Source: G965216695 sp965216695 (GTDB lineage: Bacteria; Pseudomonadota; Gammaproteobacteria; Pseudomonadales; Azotimanducaceae). From it: a stretch of DNA of 64,000 nucleotides. Positions 8,702-17,200 of the stretch are shown one piece after another. Location: positions 2,294,001-2,358,000 of the forward strand of contig OZ244212.1 in assembly GCA_965216695.1 (NCBI GenBank), in the 5' to 3' direction. A program made the position numbers and the translations under genes. Within the stretch, counting starts at the first letter, position 1, and each line of letters begins with the position of its first letter. Below the pieces are notes generated by a model. That model worked only from the letters and a program-made list of their open reading frames with translations, was not told the DNA's origin and searched no databases.

Positions 8702-9615
8702 GCGGACGGCGTGCCCGATTGGAGCAGATCATCCGCGCCTCGCTCGCGCAGCATCCGCACCATGCCCTCCGCCAGCACCCGAGCATCAGGACCCTGATCC
8801 CAGAGTCGTACGGATTCGGTCGCATCAACGGACAACAGGTGCACGTCCATGCGCACACCACCTTCGGGCGCCGGTGCAACGTGAACGCCAAGCGGCGTTG
8901 CACAGTCTGCGCCCAGCGCACTCGCCACGGCGCGTTCCGCCTGTACACGTTCACGCTCGTCGGGATTCTCGAGCGCACCAAGCCGCTCCCGCATGCGCAG
9001 GTCATCGGAGCGGCACTCCAGCCCGAGCGCGCCCTGTCCCGGCGACGGAACGAAGTCCTGAACGGCGAGTCGCTCCGCAATGCGACCGGCAAGTCCCAGC
9101 CGCTCCAGACCCGCACAGGCAAGCAGCAGCGCGTCGTAATCGCCGTTGTCGAGCTTTGCAAGGCGCGTGTCGACATTACCCCGAACCGGCTTCACGGCGA
9201 GGTCCGGACGAACGGACAGCAGCTCGGCCGTTCGCCGCACACTGGATGTTCCAATCACACTACCCGGCGCCAATTCCGACAAGCGCGCACCCGAACGCGA
9301 AACCACAGCGTCCCGGGGATCTGCGCGGTACCCGATGCACCCCAGCGCAAACGGCTCCGGCAGGTCGGCAGGCACGTCTTTCATGGAATGCACGGCCAGG
9401 TCCGCACGCCGCTGATCAAGCGCCGTTTCCAGTTCTGAGATGAACAGACCTTTTCCGCCCTTCTCGGCGAGAGGGCCGTCGAGCCAACGGTCGCCTTCCG
9501 TGGTGATGCCGAGCAACGATACCTCGGTGCCGTCAGCGCTTAACCGTTCTGCGACAAATCGCGCCTGCCACAGCGCCAGCTTGCTCTGACGCGTCGCTAT
9601 CACTATGGAAGCCAC
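8698..9615 (-). CDS. hemC: Porphobilinogen deaminase (hydroxymethylbilane synthase)
   Basis: The 305-residue enzyme polymerises four porphobilinogens. Visible motifs are IATRQSKLALWQARF, KGLFISELE, HSMKDVPADLP, GNVDTRLAKLDNG and SPGQGALGLECR. The dipyrromethane cofactor cysteine lies in GADCATPLGVH. I chose the GTG at 9615, seven bases after the algR stop, because it aligns with the conserved start and gives the normal length; upstream codons in the frame would add 25 unrelated residues. It overlaps hemD by 4 bases. Confidence 0.96.
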   Translation of the reverse strand: MASIVIATRQSKLALWQARFVAERLSADGTEVSLLGITTEGDRWLDGPLAEKGGKGLFISELETALDQRRADLAVHSMKDVPADLPEPFALGCIGYRADPRDAVVSRSGARLSELAPGSVIGTSSVRRTAELLSVRPDLAVKPVRGNVDTRLAKLDNGDYDALLLACAGLERLGLAGRIAERLAVQDFVPSPGQGALGLECRSDDLRMRERLGALENPDERERVQAERAVASALGADCATPLGVHVAPAPEGGVRMDVHLLSVDATESVRLWDQGPDARVLAEGMVRMLRERGADDLLQSGTPSA

Positions 9616-9622
9616 GCAGCGC

Positions 9623-10351
9623 CTAGAGCGTTTTGATGAACTTGCGAACGGCTGCCACGTGCCGCCGGCTGACATCCACGTGCTCGTCAACGCCCTGCAT
9701 TCGCACGCTCACTGCACCGTCCTTGCTCCGCTCCAGTCCTTCAATGAACTTCACAGCCACGAGCGCGTTGCGGTGTACACGCAGAAAGCGCTCTCCAAAC
9801 TCGCCTTCCAGCTCGCGCAGCGTTTCATCCACAATCACTTCGCCCTCGGCGTGCCGAACCGTCACATACTTCTGATCGGCCTGAAAGAATCGAATCGAAT
9901 CGACCGGAATCAACTCCAGTCCGCGCCGCGTGCGCGCCGCGATGTGGGAACGCTGTTCTTCCCCGTCCGCATTGATCGCCAGCAGTTGCGCTTTGTTGAC
10001 CCGCTGCGCACGCTCAATTGCTTCACGCACGGCATCGCGCCGCACCGGCTTCAGCAAATAGCCGACAGCCTGCAGGTCGAACGCTTCCAGAGCATGCTCG
10101 TCGTAGGCGGTACAGAAGATGACCGCGGGCGGTTCTTCCAGCGTTGCGAGGTGACGCGCACACTCCAGCCCGTCCATGCCCGGCATTCGAATGTCCAGCA
10201 AGACCACGTCCGGCTGCAGGCGGTCAGTCAGCTCCACCGCCTGCATGCCGTTACCCGCTTCGCCGACCACTTCGCAATCGGCAACATCGCCCACCATGCG
10301 AATCAGCCGTTCGCGGGCCAGATTTTCATCGTCGACGATCAGAACTTTCAC
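9623..10351 (-). CDS. algR: LytTR-family response regulator, AlgR-like
   Basis: The 242-residue protein has a receiver domain (MKVLIVDDENLARERL, phosphoacceptor Asp53 in LLDIRMPGMDG, LKPV lysine) and a C-terminal LytTR DNA-binding domain (IAARTRRGLELIPVDSI, RFLRVHRNALVA, VSRRHVAAVRKFI). Similarity to Pseudomonas AlgR runs over the whole length. I chose the GTG at 10351, which aligns with the AlgR start; a TTG 18 bases upstream would overlap algZ. It lies 4 bases after the partner kinase gene. In Pseudomonas AlgR controls alginate and twitching genes; its regulon here is unknown. Confidence 0.92.
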   Translation of the reverse strand: MKVLIVDDENLARERLIRMVGDVADCEVVGEAGNGMQAVELTDRLQPDVVLLDIRMPGMDGLECARHLATLEEPPAVIFCTAYDEHALEAFDLQAVGYLLKPVRRDAVREAIERAQRVNKAQLLAINADGEEQRSHIAARTRRGLELIPVDSIRFFQADQKYVTVRHAEGEVIVDETLRELEGEFGERFLRVHRNALVAVKFIEGLERSKDGAVSVRMQGVDEHVDVSRRHVAAVRKFIKTL

Positions 10352-10355
10352 GCTG

Positions 10356-11408
10356 TTATCCGGACGCAACCGCGGATGTCATAGGATAACTCAAGTACGT
10401 TTCGTACGAGCCGCTTGTCGCTTCTGCGGACAAACGCGCAGCACTACCGTACAGCACGTCCAGACGGCTGCGGATATTGGCCAACGCCATGCGATTGCCT
10501 TCGCTCTGCTTTGCGCCAGCCTCCGGCAGCGGATTGGTGATCCGCATATGCACCCGACCTTCACCGGACCACACGGCAACGACAATCAGTCCCCCGTCAG
10601 GCAGCGGTTGAATGCCGTGATAAATGGCATTCTCCAGCAGCGGTTGCAGGGTCAGGAGCGGAATGCGAACGTCTTCGTCGGGCAGGTCCAGTTGCCAATC
10701 GACGCGCAGGCGATCGCCGAGCCGCAACTTCTCTATGCGTACGTAGCGTTCGCATAGCGCCAGCTCTTCGGCAAGCGCGACCTGGTTGCCGGCTTCATTC
10801 AGACTGGCGCGGAACAGTTCCGACAGGTCTTCTACAACAATCTCCGCCGTCTCGGGATCGGTTTCGATCAGGCTCGCAATGATGTTCATGCTGTTGAACA
10901 GAAAGTGCGGCCGAATACGCGACTGCAACGCCTGAATGCGGGACTGCAGCTCCGCCTGCTCCTGCAGCCGCAGCTGCCGCTGTACGTAAAAGTAGCGTAG
11001 CGCCAATCCGGCGATGATTGCCGCAATAACGATCTGACGGCCCAACATCATCCAATCGATCTGATCCAGCGCGAACGCCTCGCCGGACTCCGCCCAGCTG
11101 CGCCCAAGCACCCAGCTGGCTACAACACCCGCCAGCAACGTCATTGTCAGAACGATCGTCATGGCGCACGCAGATCCGACAGCAAGCGACCGTTCCATCA
11201 ACCAGGGCCGGGTCAAACACAGAAGACCCGCGCTGGGAATCACGATCCAGAGAACGAACAGCGACATCAACGCGAAGCGTATCCATGTTACGGGTCCGGC
11301 CGCGAGCATCAGCACGAGCACAAGCAACTCGCTACACAACACAAGCAGTGCGATGGGCGCAGCGTTGCACAACTTGGGCACGTAGAAATTGGTGGCTGCA
11401 GGTTTCAC
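10356..11408 (-). CDS. algZ: LytS/AlgZ-family sensor histidine kinase
   Basis: The 350-residue membrane kinase has several N-terminal helices (about residues 17-140), a short coiled coil, and the His_kinase domain of the LytS type with His168 in SRIRPHFLFNS followed by NIIASLIE. An ATP-binding region is seen in LLTLQPLLENAIYHGI and near GNRMALANIRSRLDVLYG. It is a non-classical kinase paired with the LytTR regulator downstream. The start codon is GTG. It is divergent from argH, and the two promoters overlap in the 38-base gap. Confidence 0.9.
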   Translation of the reverse strand: MKPAATNFYVPKLCNAAPIALLVLCSELLVLVLMLAAGPVTWIRFALMSLFVLWIVIPSAGLLCLTRPWLMERSLAVGSACAMTIVLTMTLLAGVVASWVLGRSWAESGEAFALDQIDWMMLGRQIVIAAIIAGLALRYFYVQRQLRLQEQAELQSRIQALQSRIRPHFLFNSMNIIASLIETDPETAEIVVEDLSELFRASLNEAGNQVALAEELALCERYVRIEKLRLGDRLRVDWQLDLPDEDVRIPLLTLQPLLENAIYHGIQPLPDGGLIVVAVWSGEGRVHMRITNPLPEAGAKQSEGNRMALANIRSRLDVLYGSAARLSAEATSGSYETYLSYPMTSAVASG

Positions 11409-11417
11409 GGCGCCGCC

Positions 11418-11446
11418 AAGTTAGCGATGTTGCTATAATCGGTCAA
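11418..11446 (-). promoter_or_regulatory. Possible algZ promoter
   Basis: On the minus strand TTGACC (11446-11441), a 17-base spacer and TAACTT (11423-11418) stand upstream of the algZ GTG. The -10 is a weak match. It overlaps the argH -10, so the two may compete. Confidence 0.35.
11431..11439 (+). promoter_or_regulatory. Extended -10 promoter of argH (TGC TATAAT)
   Basis: A perfect TATAAT (11434-11439) is preceded by TG one base away, the extended -10 form that does not need a -35, and none is visible. The -10 ends seven bases before the argH ATG at 11447, so transcription would begin at or next to the A of the start codon. Confidence 0.6.
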
Positions 11447-12883
11447 ATGTCGGATCGAAGAAATCAGGGTGGAAGAAACCCGGAGCAGAAGCTGTGGGGT
11501 GGCCGCTTTAAAGAGGCAACCGACGGGTTCGTCGAAGCGTTTACCGCCTCGGTAACCTTCGATCGACGGCTGTATTCGCAGGACATTCGCGGATCCATCG
11601 CCCACGCAGAAATGCTGGCGGAATGCAGCATCATCAGCGACGACGACTGCGCGTCTATCACCGCTGGCCTTAGGGCCATAGAAGAAGAGATCGAGCAGGG
11701 CGAGTTCGACTGGCGGATCGATCGGGAAGACGTGCATATGAACATAGAAGCGCGGCTGATCGAGCGGATCGGGGATGTCGCGAAGAAACTGCACACCGCG
11801 CGCTCACGAAACGATCAGGTGGCAACCGACGTTCGCCTGTTCTTACGCGACGAACTCGACCGGATCACCGACAGTGCGAGCCAACTGCAATCCGCGATCA
11901 TCGACCTGGCCGACGCACACGCAGATACGATCATGCCAGGCTATACCCATCTTCAGGCAGCCCAGCCGATCACGTTCGGTCATCATCTGCTTGCCTGGTT
12001 CGAGATGCTGCACCGCGATACCGAGCGCCTGCAGCAGTGCCGGGCTCGCGCGAATGTGCTACCGCTCGGGGCCGCGGCCCTTGCCGGCACTACGTTTCCG
12101 ATCGACCGGGCCAGCGTTGCTCGGAAGCTCGGATTCGACGGCATTGCAAACAACTCTCTGGATGCCGTGAGCGACCGGGATTTCGCAATCGAGTTCTGCG
12201 CAGTCGCGAGCCTGTTGGTCAACCATACGTCGCGCTGGTGTGAAGAACTCGTGCTGTGGTCATCTCAGCCATTCGATTTTGTACAGCTACCGGACCGCTT
12301 CTGCACCGGTTCAAGCATCATGCCGCAGAAAAAGAACCCGGATGTCGCCGAGCTGATCCGCGGCAAGACCGGACGCGTTACCGGCCATCTGGTTTCATTG
12401 CTGACGCTGATGAAAAGCCAACCGCTCACGTACAACAAAGACAACCAGGAAGACAAAGAGCCGCTTTTTGACACGGTCGACACCGTCCACGCAATCCTGA
12501 CGGCACTGAACGGTGCACTGCCGGCGCTTCAGGTCAACAAGGCCGCGATGTATCGGGCCGCAGACCGCGGATTCACGACAGCGACCGATCTTGCCGACTA
12601 CCTCGTGCGCAAAGGCATCCCGTTCCGCGATGCCCACCATGTCGTCGGCGGAGCCGTCGCGCGTGCGATCGAGCACAACTGTTCTCTCGCGGAGCTATCG
12701 CTGACGACGCTGCAGTCCTTTTCGGACACGATCACCGAGGACGTGTTCGACGTGCTGACACTGGAAGGATCCGTCGCGGCACGCAACCACCCAGGCGGGA
12801 CCGCGCCGGCCCAGGTACGTGCCGCGGTAGCGAACGCGCGCGGGCGCGTCAACGCCCAGCGCTCCCAATCCGCCGGTACCTGA
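11447..12883 (+). CDS. argH: Argininosuccinate lyase
   Basis: The 478-residue enzyme splits argininosuccinate into arginine and fumarate, the last step of arginine synthesis. Motifs include KLWGGRF near residue 20, HTARSRNDQVATDVRL, PGYTHLQAAQPITFGHH and the family signature GSSIMPQKKNPD. The frame is open about 100 codons upstream, but that stretch is antisense to algZ; the ATG at 11447 gives the expected N terminus. There is no Shine-Dalgarno sequence because the promoter -10 sits directly before it, suggesting a leaderless message. Confidence 0.97.
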   Translation: MSDRRNQGGRNPEQKLWGGRFKEATDGFVEAFTASVTFDRRLYSQDIRGSIAHAEMLAECSIISDDDCASITAGLRAIEEEIEQGEFDWRIDREDVHMNIEARLIERIGDVAKKLHTARSRNDQVATDVRLFLRDELDRITDSASQLQSAIIDLADAHADTIMPGYTHLQAAQPITFGHHLLAWFEMLHRDTERLQQCRARANVLPLGAAALAGTTFPIDRASVARKLGFDGIANNSLDAVSDRDFAIEFCAVASLLVNHTSRWCEELVLWSSQPFDFVQLPDRFCTGSSIMPQKKNPDVAELIRGKTGRVTGHLVSLLTLMKSQPLTYNKDNQEDKEPLFDTVDTVHAILTALNGALPALQVNKAAMYRAADRGFTTATDLADYLVRKGIPFRDAHHVVGGAVARAIEHNCSLAELSLTTLQSFSDTITEDVFDVLTLEGSVAARNHPGGTAPAQVRAAVANARGRVNAQRSQSAGT

Positions 12884-13001
12884 CACACTCCAAGAGCATT
12901 TCTGTAACATTTCCGGAAAGATTGAGGCACCTGGGTCAATCCGCACAATCATTGGTGTAAGGTTCTATCCAAACCCAAACGACTCTGCTCAGGGGACAAC
13001 C

Positions 13002-14129
13002 ATGGCTATAAACCTTCTGGACCTCGCGAAAAACGCTATCGGTGATCAGATCATCGAACATCTAGGCGGCATCGTCGGCGAATCGAGCGCAACCACCCGC
13101 GCCGCCGCGGACAAAGGGTTGCCGGCAATTCTCGGAGGTTTGTTGAGCAAGGCAAATCAGGACACCGGCGCCGATGAGCTGTTCCGCGAACTCGACAACT
13201 ACGACGGAGGGATCCTCGACAATCTCGGCGACATTCTCACCGGTGATGGCCTGGACACGTTGCGGGGTCAGGGCGGTGGGCTCATGGACGTGATTTTCGG
13301 TGCGTCACGAGGCGGCGTCGTCGCCGCGCTCGCTCGCATGCTGGGATTGAATGACACGAAGCTCGGTTCCCTGTTGACGCTTCTCGCACCGATCGTGATG
13401 AACCTGATCTCCAGGCAACGCGCCGCAACACCGGACATGACCAGCGCCGGTCTGAAACAGATGCTGTTCGATCAGAAAGACATATTGCGCGACGAGTTGC
13501 CAAAGGAACTGCGCAGCGAGATGGGGCTAACCAACATTTTCGAGGACGCGCAGGATCTGGCGGCCGACGCTCGCGAAGCGGTTGCAGACACGGCTCGCGC
13601 GACCGTTGACACGGCCAGCGACGCCGTCGAATCCGCACAGGCGGGTATCGGCCGCTTTCTCCCCTGGATCATTGCAGCAGGCCTAGCCCTGTTGCTCTGG
13701 ATGTTCTGGCCGACGCGGGAGGAGATTACCGAGGAAACGGAACGCCGGATGAACGAGACGGTAATCGAGCGCGAAGCCGTAGCGCCACGGGACCCCGTTG
13801 CCGCACCACAACCCGCTGCGCCGGACGTGGAAACGATTACCCAACAGCTGATCGATACCTTCGGCAACCTGAGCGCCGGTGTCCAGAACATCGACAGCAT
13901 CGAATCTGCCCGCGGATTCACGTCGCAACTGGCAAGCGCAACCCAGCAGGTGAATCGCATGGGCCTAGACGCGTTGCCGGAAAGCGACCTGGAGGAACTG
14001 CGTCCTGCCCTCGAAAACATTACTGAACGGTTGCGCGCCGTGCTGGAACCGGCGTATCAGATCCCCGGAGTCCGCAACCTGCTGGAACCCACCGCAGAGC
14101 CGATGCTGAACAAGCTGGAAAACCTCTAG
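13002..14129 (+). CDS. DUF937-type protein with one membrane segment
   Basis: The 375-residue protein starts with AGGGGA seven bases upstream. Residues 1-160 are a small-residue-rich helical region (DKGLPAILGGLLSKANQ, MLGLNDTKLGSLLTLLAPIV) resembling DUF937. A helical linker rich in A, D and T follows, then one strong membrane helix (FLPWIIAAGLALLLWMFW, about 216-233) and a C-terminal, probably periplasmic, domain with helices (IDSIESARGFTSQLASATQQ). Related DUF937 regions occur fused to OmpA domains, but no OmpA domain is visible here. Function unknown. The preceding 118 bases hold no gene. Confidence 0.7.
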   Translation: MAINLLDLAKNAIGDQIIEHLGGIVGESSATTRAAADKGLPAILGGLLSKANQDTGADELFRELDNYDGGILDNLGDILTGDGLDTLRGQGGGLMDVIFGASRGGVVAALARMLGLNDTKLGSLLTLLAPIVMNLISRQRAATPDMTSAGLKQMLFDQKDILRDELPKELRSEMGLTNIFEDAQDLAADAREAVADTARATVDTASDAVESAQAGIGRFLPWIIAAGLALLLWMFWPTREEITEETERRMNETVIEREAVAPRDPVAAPQPAAPDVETITQQLIDTFGNLSAGVQNIDSIESARGFTSQLASATQQVNRMGLDALPESDLEELRPALENITERLRAVLEPAYQIPGVRNLLEPTAEPMLNKLENL

Positions 14130-14163
14130 CGCCCGAGAACGTTCAAGCTCACAAAGGTTAACG

Positions 14164-14188
14164 AGGGCGGTCGCTGGCGCGCCGCCCT
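14164..14188 (+). terminator. Hairpin between the DUF937 gene and lptM
   Basis: AGGGCGG (14164-14170) pairs with CCGCCCT (14182-14188), loop of 11 bases, no T-run. It stands 35 bases after the DUF937 stop and just before a TATACT -10-like hexamer (14202-14207) that may drive lptM-lysA. Confidence 0.4.
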
Positions 14189-14233
14189 GGCGCGCTCTGT
14201 GTATACTGCTGGGTCATCGTTCGGGCCCGGCGC

Positions 14234-14341
14234 ATGCGCATCATCACACTGTTACTGCTCACGTCTCTGGTCGCTACGTGCGGTCAGAAGGGGCCCTTGC
14301 GCCTGCCCGAGGGCAACGCCGTTTACTCCCTGGCCGTCTGA
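14234..14341 (+). CDS. lptM: Small LptM (YifL)-like lipoprotein
   Basis: A 35-residue protein, short enough to be missed by gene finders. It reads MRIITLLLLTSLVATCGQKG then PLRLPE and a short tail. The hydrophobic N terminus followed by a cysteine and GQKGPL is the hallmark of the YifL family next to lysA in many gammaproteobacteria. The lipobox is VATC, slightly off the usual L-x-[AG]-C because of threonine at -1. In E. coli LptM is an outer-membrane lipoprotein that helps LptD oxidative maturation. It lies 9 bases before lysA. Confidence 0.82.
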   Translation: MRIITLLLLTSLVATCGQKGPLRLPEGNAVYSLAV

Positions 14342-14350
14342 GCCGCGCGC

Positions 14351-15676
14351 ATGGTCATCGTATCAACTCCCGTGCAAACTCCCGGCGCAGTGCACGAAGA
14401 CCACGAACAAGACGCGTTGCTCGAAGAAATCGCTACCCGCGTCGGTACGCCGGTGTACGTGTACAACGCAGACCGCATCCGAGCACAGTGGCAGCGCCTG
14501 AACGACGAGCTGGCATCACTGGACCACCGGATCTGCTACGCGGTCAAAGCGAACTCCAACCTGGCAGTACTCGCGCTATTCGCAGAGCTCGACACGGGTT
14601 TTGATATCGTCTCGGGCGGTGAGCTCGAGCGTGTACTGACCGCCGGCGGCCGGGCGCGCGACGTCGTTTTTTCCGGCGTCGGCAAATCCACCGCCGATAT
14701 CGACTTCGCACTGAAGCAGGGCATCGGATGCTTCAACGTGGAAAGTGCATCGGAACTCGAACGGCTCGAAGCCAGGGCCCAGTTGCTGTACACGCGCGCG
14801 CCGGTCGCGGTACGCGTCAATCCCGACGTCGATGCGCAGACCCATCCATATATTTCCACCGGATTGAAGACAAACAAGTTTGGTGTGAGCCCGTCGCAGG
14901 CAAAGCGTCTGTATCAGCGCGCACATGCATCCAGCCACCTGGACGTGACCGGTATTGCCTGTCACATCGGTTCGCAGATCAGCGAAACAGCCCCCTACCG
15001 GGACGCGCTGAACAGCCTGATCACGCTGGTCGACGAGCTCGCCGACGATGGCATCAAACTGGATCATCTGGATCTGGGCGGTGGTTTCGGCGTGCGCTAC
15101 GCCTCCGAGGACGCGTTCGATACCACGGGCTTTCGGAAGATGCTCGAGCAACAGCTCGAAGGACGTCAGCTGCGTCTGGACTTGGAACCCGGGCGTTTTC
15201 TCGTTGCCGACAGCGGCGTTCTGCTGTGTCGCGTGGAGTATCTCAAACCCACGGACGACGAAAACGGCAGGGACTTCGCCGTCGTCGATGCGGCGATGAA
15301 CGACCTGATTCGACCGGCACTCTACCAGGCCTGGCACCGCGTGCGACGTGTCGGGCCGCCTTCGGCCGACGCCGCCGAACACGCGTGGGATGTGGTTGGA
15401 CCGGTCTGCGAATCGGGCGACTTTCTCGCGCAGGAGCGTCGCCTGGCCCTTGCCGAGGGTGATCTGGTGGCGGTGCATTCATGCGGCGCTTACGGCATGG
15501 TCCAGAGTTCGAACTACAACACACGTAACCGCGCCGCCGAAGTGCTCGTAGAAAGCGACACCTATCGCATCGTGCGGCAACGTGAAACCGTTCGCGATCA
15601 GCTGCGCCTGGAGCTTGCCGGCTTGAATCACCCCGTTAGCGCCACCGCGCGCGAGTCGACGGAAAACGGCCAGTGA
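14351..15676 (+). CDS. lysA: Diaminopimelate decarboxylase
   Basis: The 441-residue PLP enzyme makes lysine from meso-diaminopimelate. It is an alanine-racemase-type barrel: the PLP lysine is in RICYAVKANSNLAVL, the glycine-rich phosphate loop in DLGGGFGVRY, and the active-site cysteine in CESGDFLAQ. It is somewhat longer than the usual 415-420 residues because of its N terminus (VSTPVQTPGAVHEDHEQDAL), which lacks the usual opening motif, so a later start is possible. The TGA overlaps the dapF GTG (GTGA). Confidence 0.95.
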   Translation: MVIVSTPVQTPGAVHEDHEQDALLEEIATRVGTPVYVYNADRIRAQWQRLNDELASLDHRICYAVKANSNLAVLALFAELDTGFDIVSGGELERVLTAGGRARDVVFSGVGKSTADIDFALKQGIGCFNVESASELERLEARAQLLYTRAPVAVRVNPDVDAQTHPYISTGLKTNKFGVSPSQAKRLYQRAHASSHLDVTGIACHIGSQISETAPYRDALNSLITLVDELADDGIKLDHLDLGGGFGVRYASEDAFDTTGFRKMLEQQLEGRQLRLDLEPGRFLVADSGVLLCRVEYLKPTDDENGRDFAVVDAAMNDLIRPALYQAWHRVRRVGPPSADAAEHAWDVVGPVCESGDFLAQERRLALAEGDLVAVHSCGAYGMVQSSNYNTRNRAAEVLVESDTYRIVRQRETVRDQLRLELAGLNHPVSATARESTENGQ

Positions 15677-16515
15677 AGATTCAGTTCACCAAGATGCACG
15701 GACTCGGCAACGACTTCATGGTCATCGACCAGATCACTCAACAGGTGCCGCTGAACGCGGCGCTGATACGGCGTCTTGGTGATCGCCGCACCGGCGTGGG
15801 TTTCGATCAGTTGCTGACGCTGTCGCCGCCCGAACGACCCGACGCCGACTTCAACTACCGGATCTTCAATGCCGACGGGTCCGAGGTAGAGCAATGCGGC
15901 AATGGCGCGCGTTGCATTGCCCGGTTCGCAGTAGACGCAGGACTCACGCCCAAATCGGCCCTGGTGTTGCATACGAACACGGGACTGGTAGCTACCTATA
16001 TAGAACAGGATGGACAGGTGCGGGTTGAGCTGGGCGTGCCATCGCTGGACCCTGGCGCCCTCCCGTTCGTGCCCGATGCGCAAATCACCGAGCATTGCCA
16101 TACCTATCGAGTATGCGTCGAAACCGGCCCCGTGGAGGTAGTGCCCGTCGCCGTCGGCAACCCGCACGCGGTACTCTTCGTAGAGGACATTGCAGCCGCG
16201 CCGGTGGAAACGTTGGGGCCCCTGCTGCAGCAAAACGCGGCGTTTCCCGAAAGTGTAAACGTCGGCTTCTGCCAGATAGTGGACGAAAACTTCGTCCGTT
16301 TGCGGGTGTTCGAACGCGGCGTAGGCGAGACGCGAGCGTGTGGCAGTGGCGCCTGCGCCGCGGTCGTCGCCGGGCAGGCAACCCGCCGGCTCCACTCGCG
16401 GGTCAAAGTGTCCTTACCGGGTGGTAAAGTACGCGTCACATGGCCGGATGCCCAGGCACCCGTATCCTTGCTCGGTCCGGCCAACACCGTTTTTAAAGGG
16501 ACATTGAGCGTGTGA
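15673..16515 (+). CDS. dapF: Diaminopimelate epimerase
   Basis: The 280-residue cofactor-independent racemase converts LL- to meso-diaminopimelate for lysine and peptidoglycan. The two catalytic cysteines are visible in EQCGNGARC (Cys75) and ETRACGSGACA. The opening FTKMHGLGNDFMVID is typical. Start is GTG, overlapping lysA by 4 bases, and it is followed after 1 base by the DUF484 gene, the usual gammaproteobacterial order. Confidence 0.97.
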   Translation: MKIQFTKMHGLGNDFMVIDQITQQVPLNAALIRRLGDRRTGVGFDQLLTLSPPERPDADFNYRIFNADGSEVEQCGNGARCIARFAVDAGLTPKSALVLHTNTGLVATYIEQDGQVRVELGVPSLDPGALPFVPDAQITEHCHTYRVCVETGPVEVVPVAVGNPHAVLFVEDIAAAPVETLGPLLQQNAAFPESVNVGFCQIVDENFVRLRVFERGVGETRACGSGACAAVVAGQATRRLHSRVKVSLPGGKVRVTWPDAQAPVSLLGPANTVFKGTLSV

Positions 16516-16516
16516 C

Positions 16517-17200
16517 ATGACAGAGGCAGCCGAGGTCGACATCACTCAGGAGCTGATGGACGAGGCCTCCGTCACCGAATTCCTTCTCCGCAACCCCGAC
16601 TACTTCCGTCGCCATCCGGCGCTGATCGCCGACCTGGACTCGAGCCTCACCAGTGAAGCCGAAAGTCCGTCTGTGCTGATACGGCAGGTAGACGTCCTGC
16701 AGGAACGCAATCGCGTTTTAAAGCGGCGGATTGAAGAACTGGTAGACGTGGGTCGCGCCAACGACGAACTGTTTGCACGCACGCGGGAGCTGACGCTCGC
16801 TCTGATGCGGGTCGCATCTACCGATGAGCTGAACACCCTGTTCATCACCCACCTGGCTACCGACTTTCATGCAGACCTGTTGTGCTGTCACATCGCCGGC
16901 AAGCGCCTCAATTTCTCACATCTGATCGGCGACGGCGGTATCCCCGCATGCGCAGAATACCTGGAGGGCAGCCGCCCGCTGCTGCGATCGTTCAGCGCCA
17001 AGGACCTGGCACGGATCTTCCCGCGCGACCACCACGCGGCAGACGGCAGCGCTGTGCTACTGCCGCTGCCAGCGAGGCCGGGTAGTTGTCTCGCCATCGG
17101 CAGCCGCGACGGTGGCCGCTACCACAACGGTGTGGATACGATGTTCATCGCGTACGTGCGCGATCTGGTGAATCTGACCATCGAACGGCTGTTGCAATGA
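16517..17200 (+). CDS. DUF484 family protein
   Basis: The 227-residue protein has an N-terminal motif (VTEFLLRNPDYFRRHPALIA), a short coiled coil (VLQERNRVLKRRIEELVDVG) and a GAF-like C-terminal half (ADLLCCHIAGKRLNFSHLI, LLPLPARPGSCLAIGSRDGG). This is the conserved protein encoded between dapF and xerC in gammaproteobacteria. The function is unknown; its constant position suggests a link to XerC. It overlaps xerC by 4 bases. Confidence 0.93.
   Translation: MTEAAEVDITQELMDEASVTEFLLRNPDYFRRHPALIADLDSSLTSEAESPSVLIRQVDVLQERNRVLKRRIEELVDVGRANDELFARTRELTLALMRVASTDELNTLFITHLATDFHADLLCCHIAGKRLNFSHLIGDGGIPACAEYLEGSRPLLRSFSAKDLARIFPRDHHAADGSAVLLPLPARPGSCLAIGSRDGGRYHNGVDTMFIAYVRDLVNLTIERLLQ

Noticed and set aside
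8451..9443. A 330-codon plus-strand open frame
   Set aside because: Antisense to hemD and hemC, low-complexity R/P/A-rich translation.
14199..14604. Two plus-strand open frames of about 100 codons over the lysA start
   Set aside because: They overlap the better supported lptM and lysA in other frames and show no motifs.
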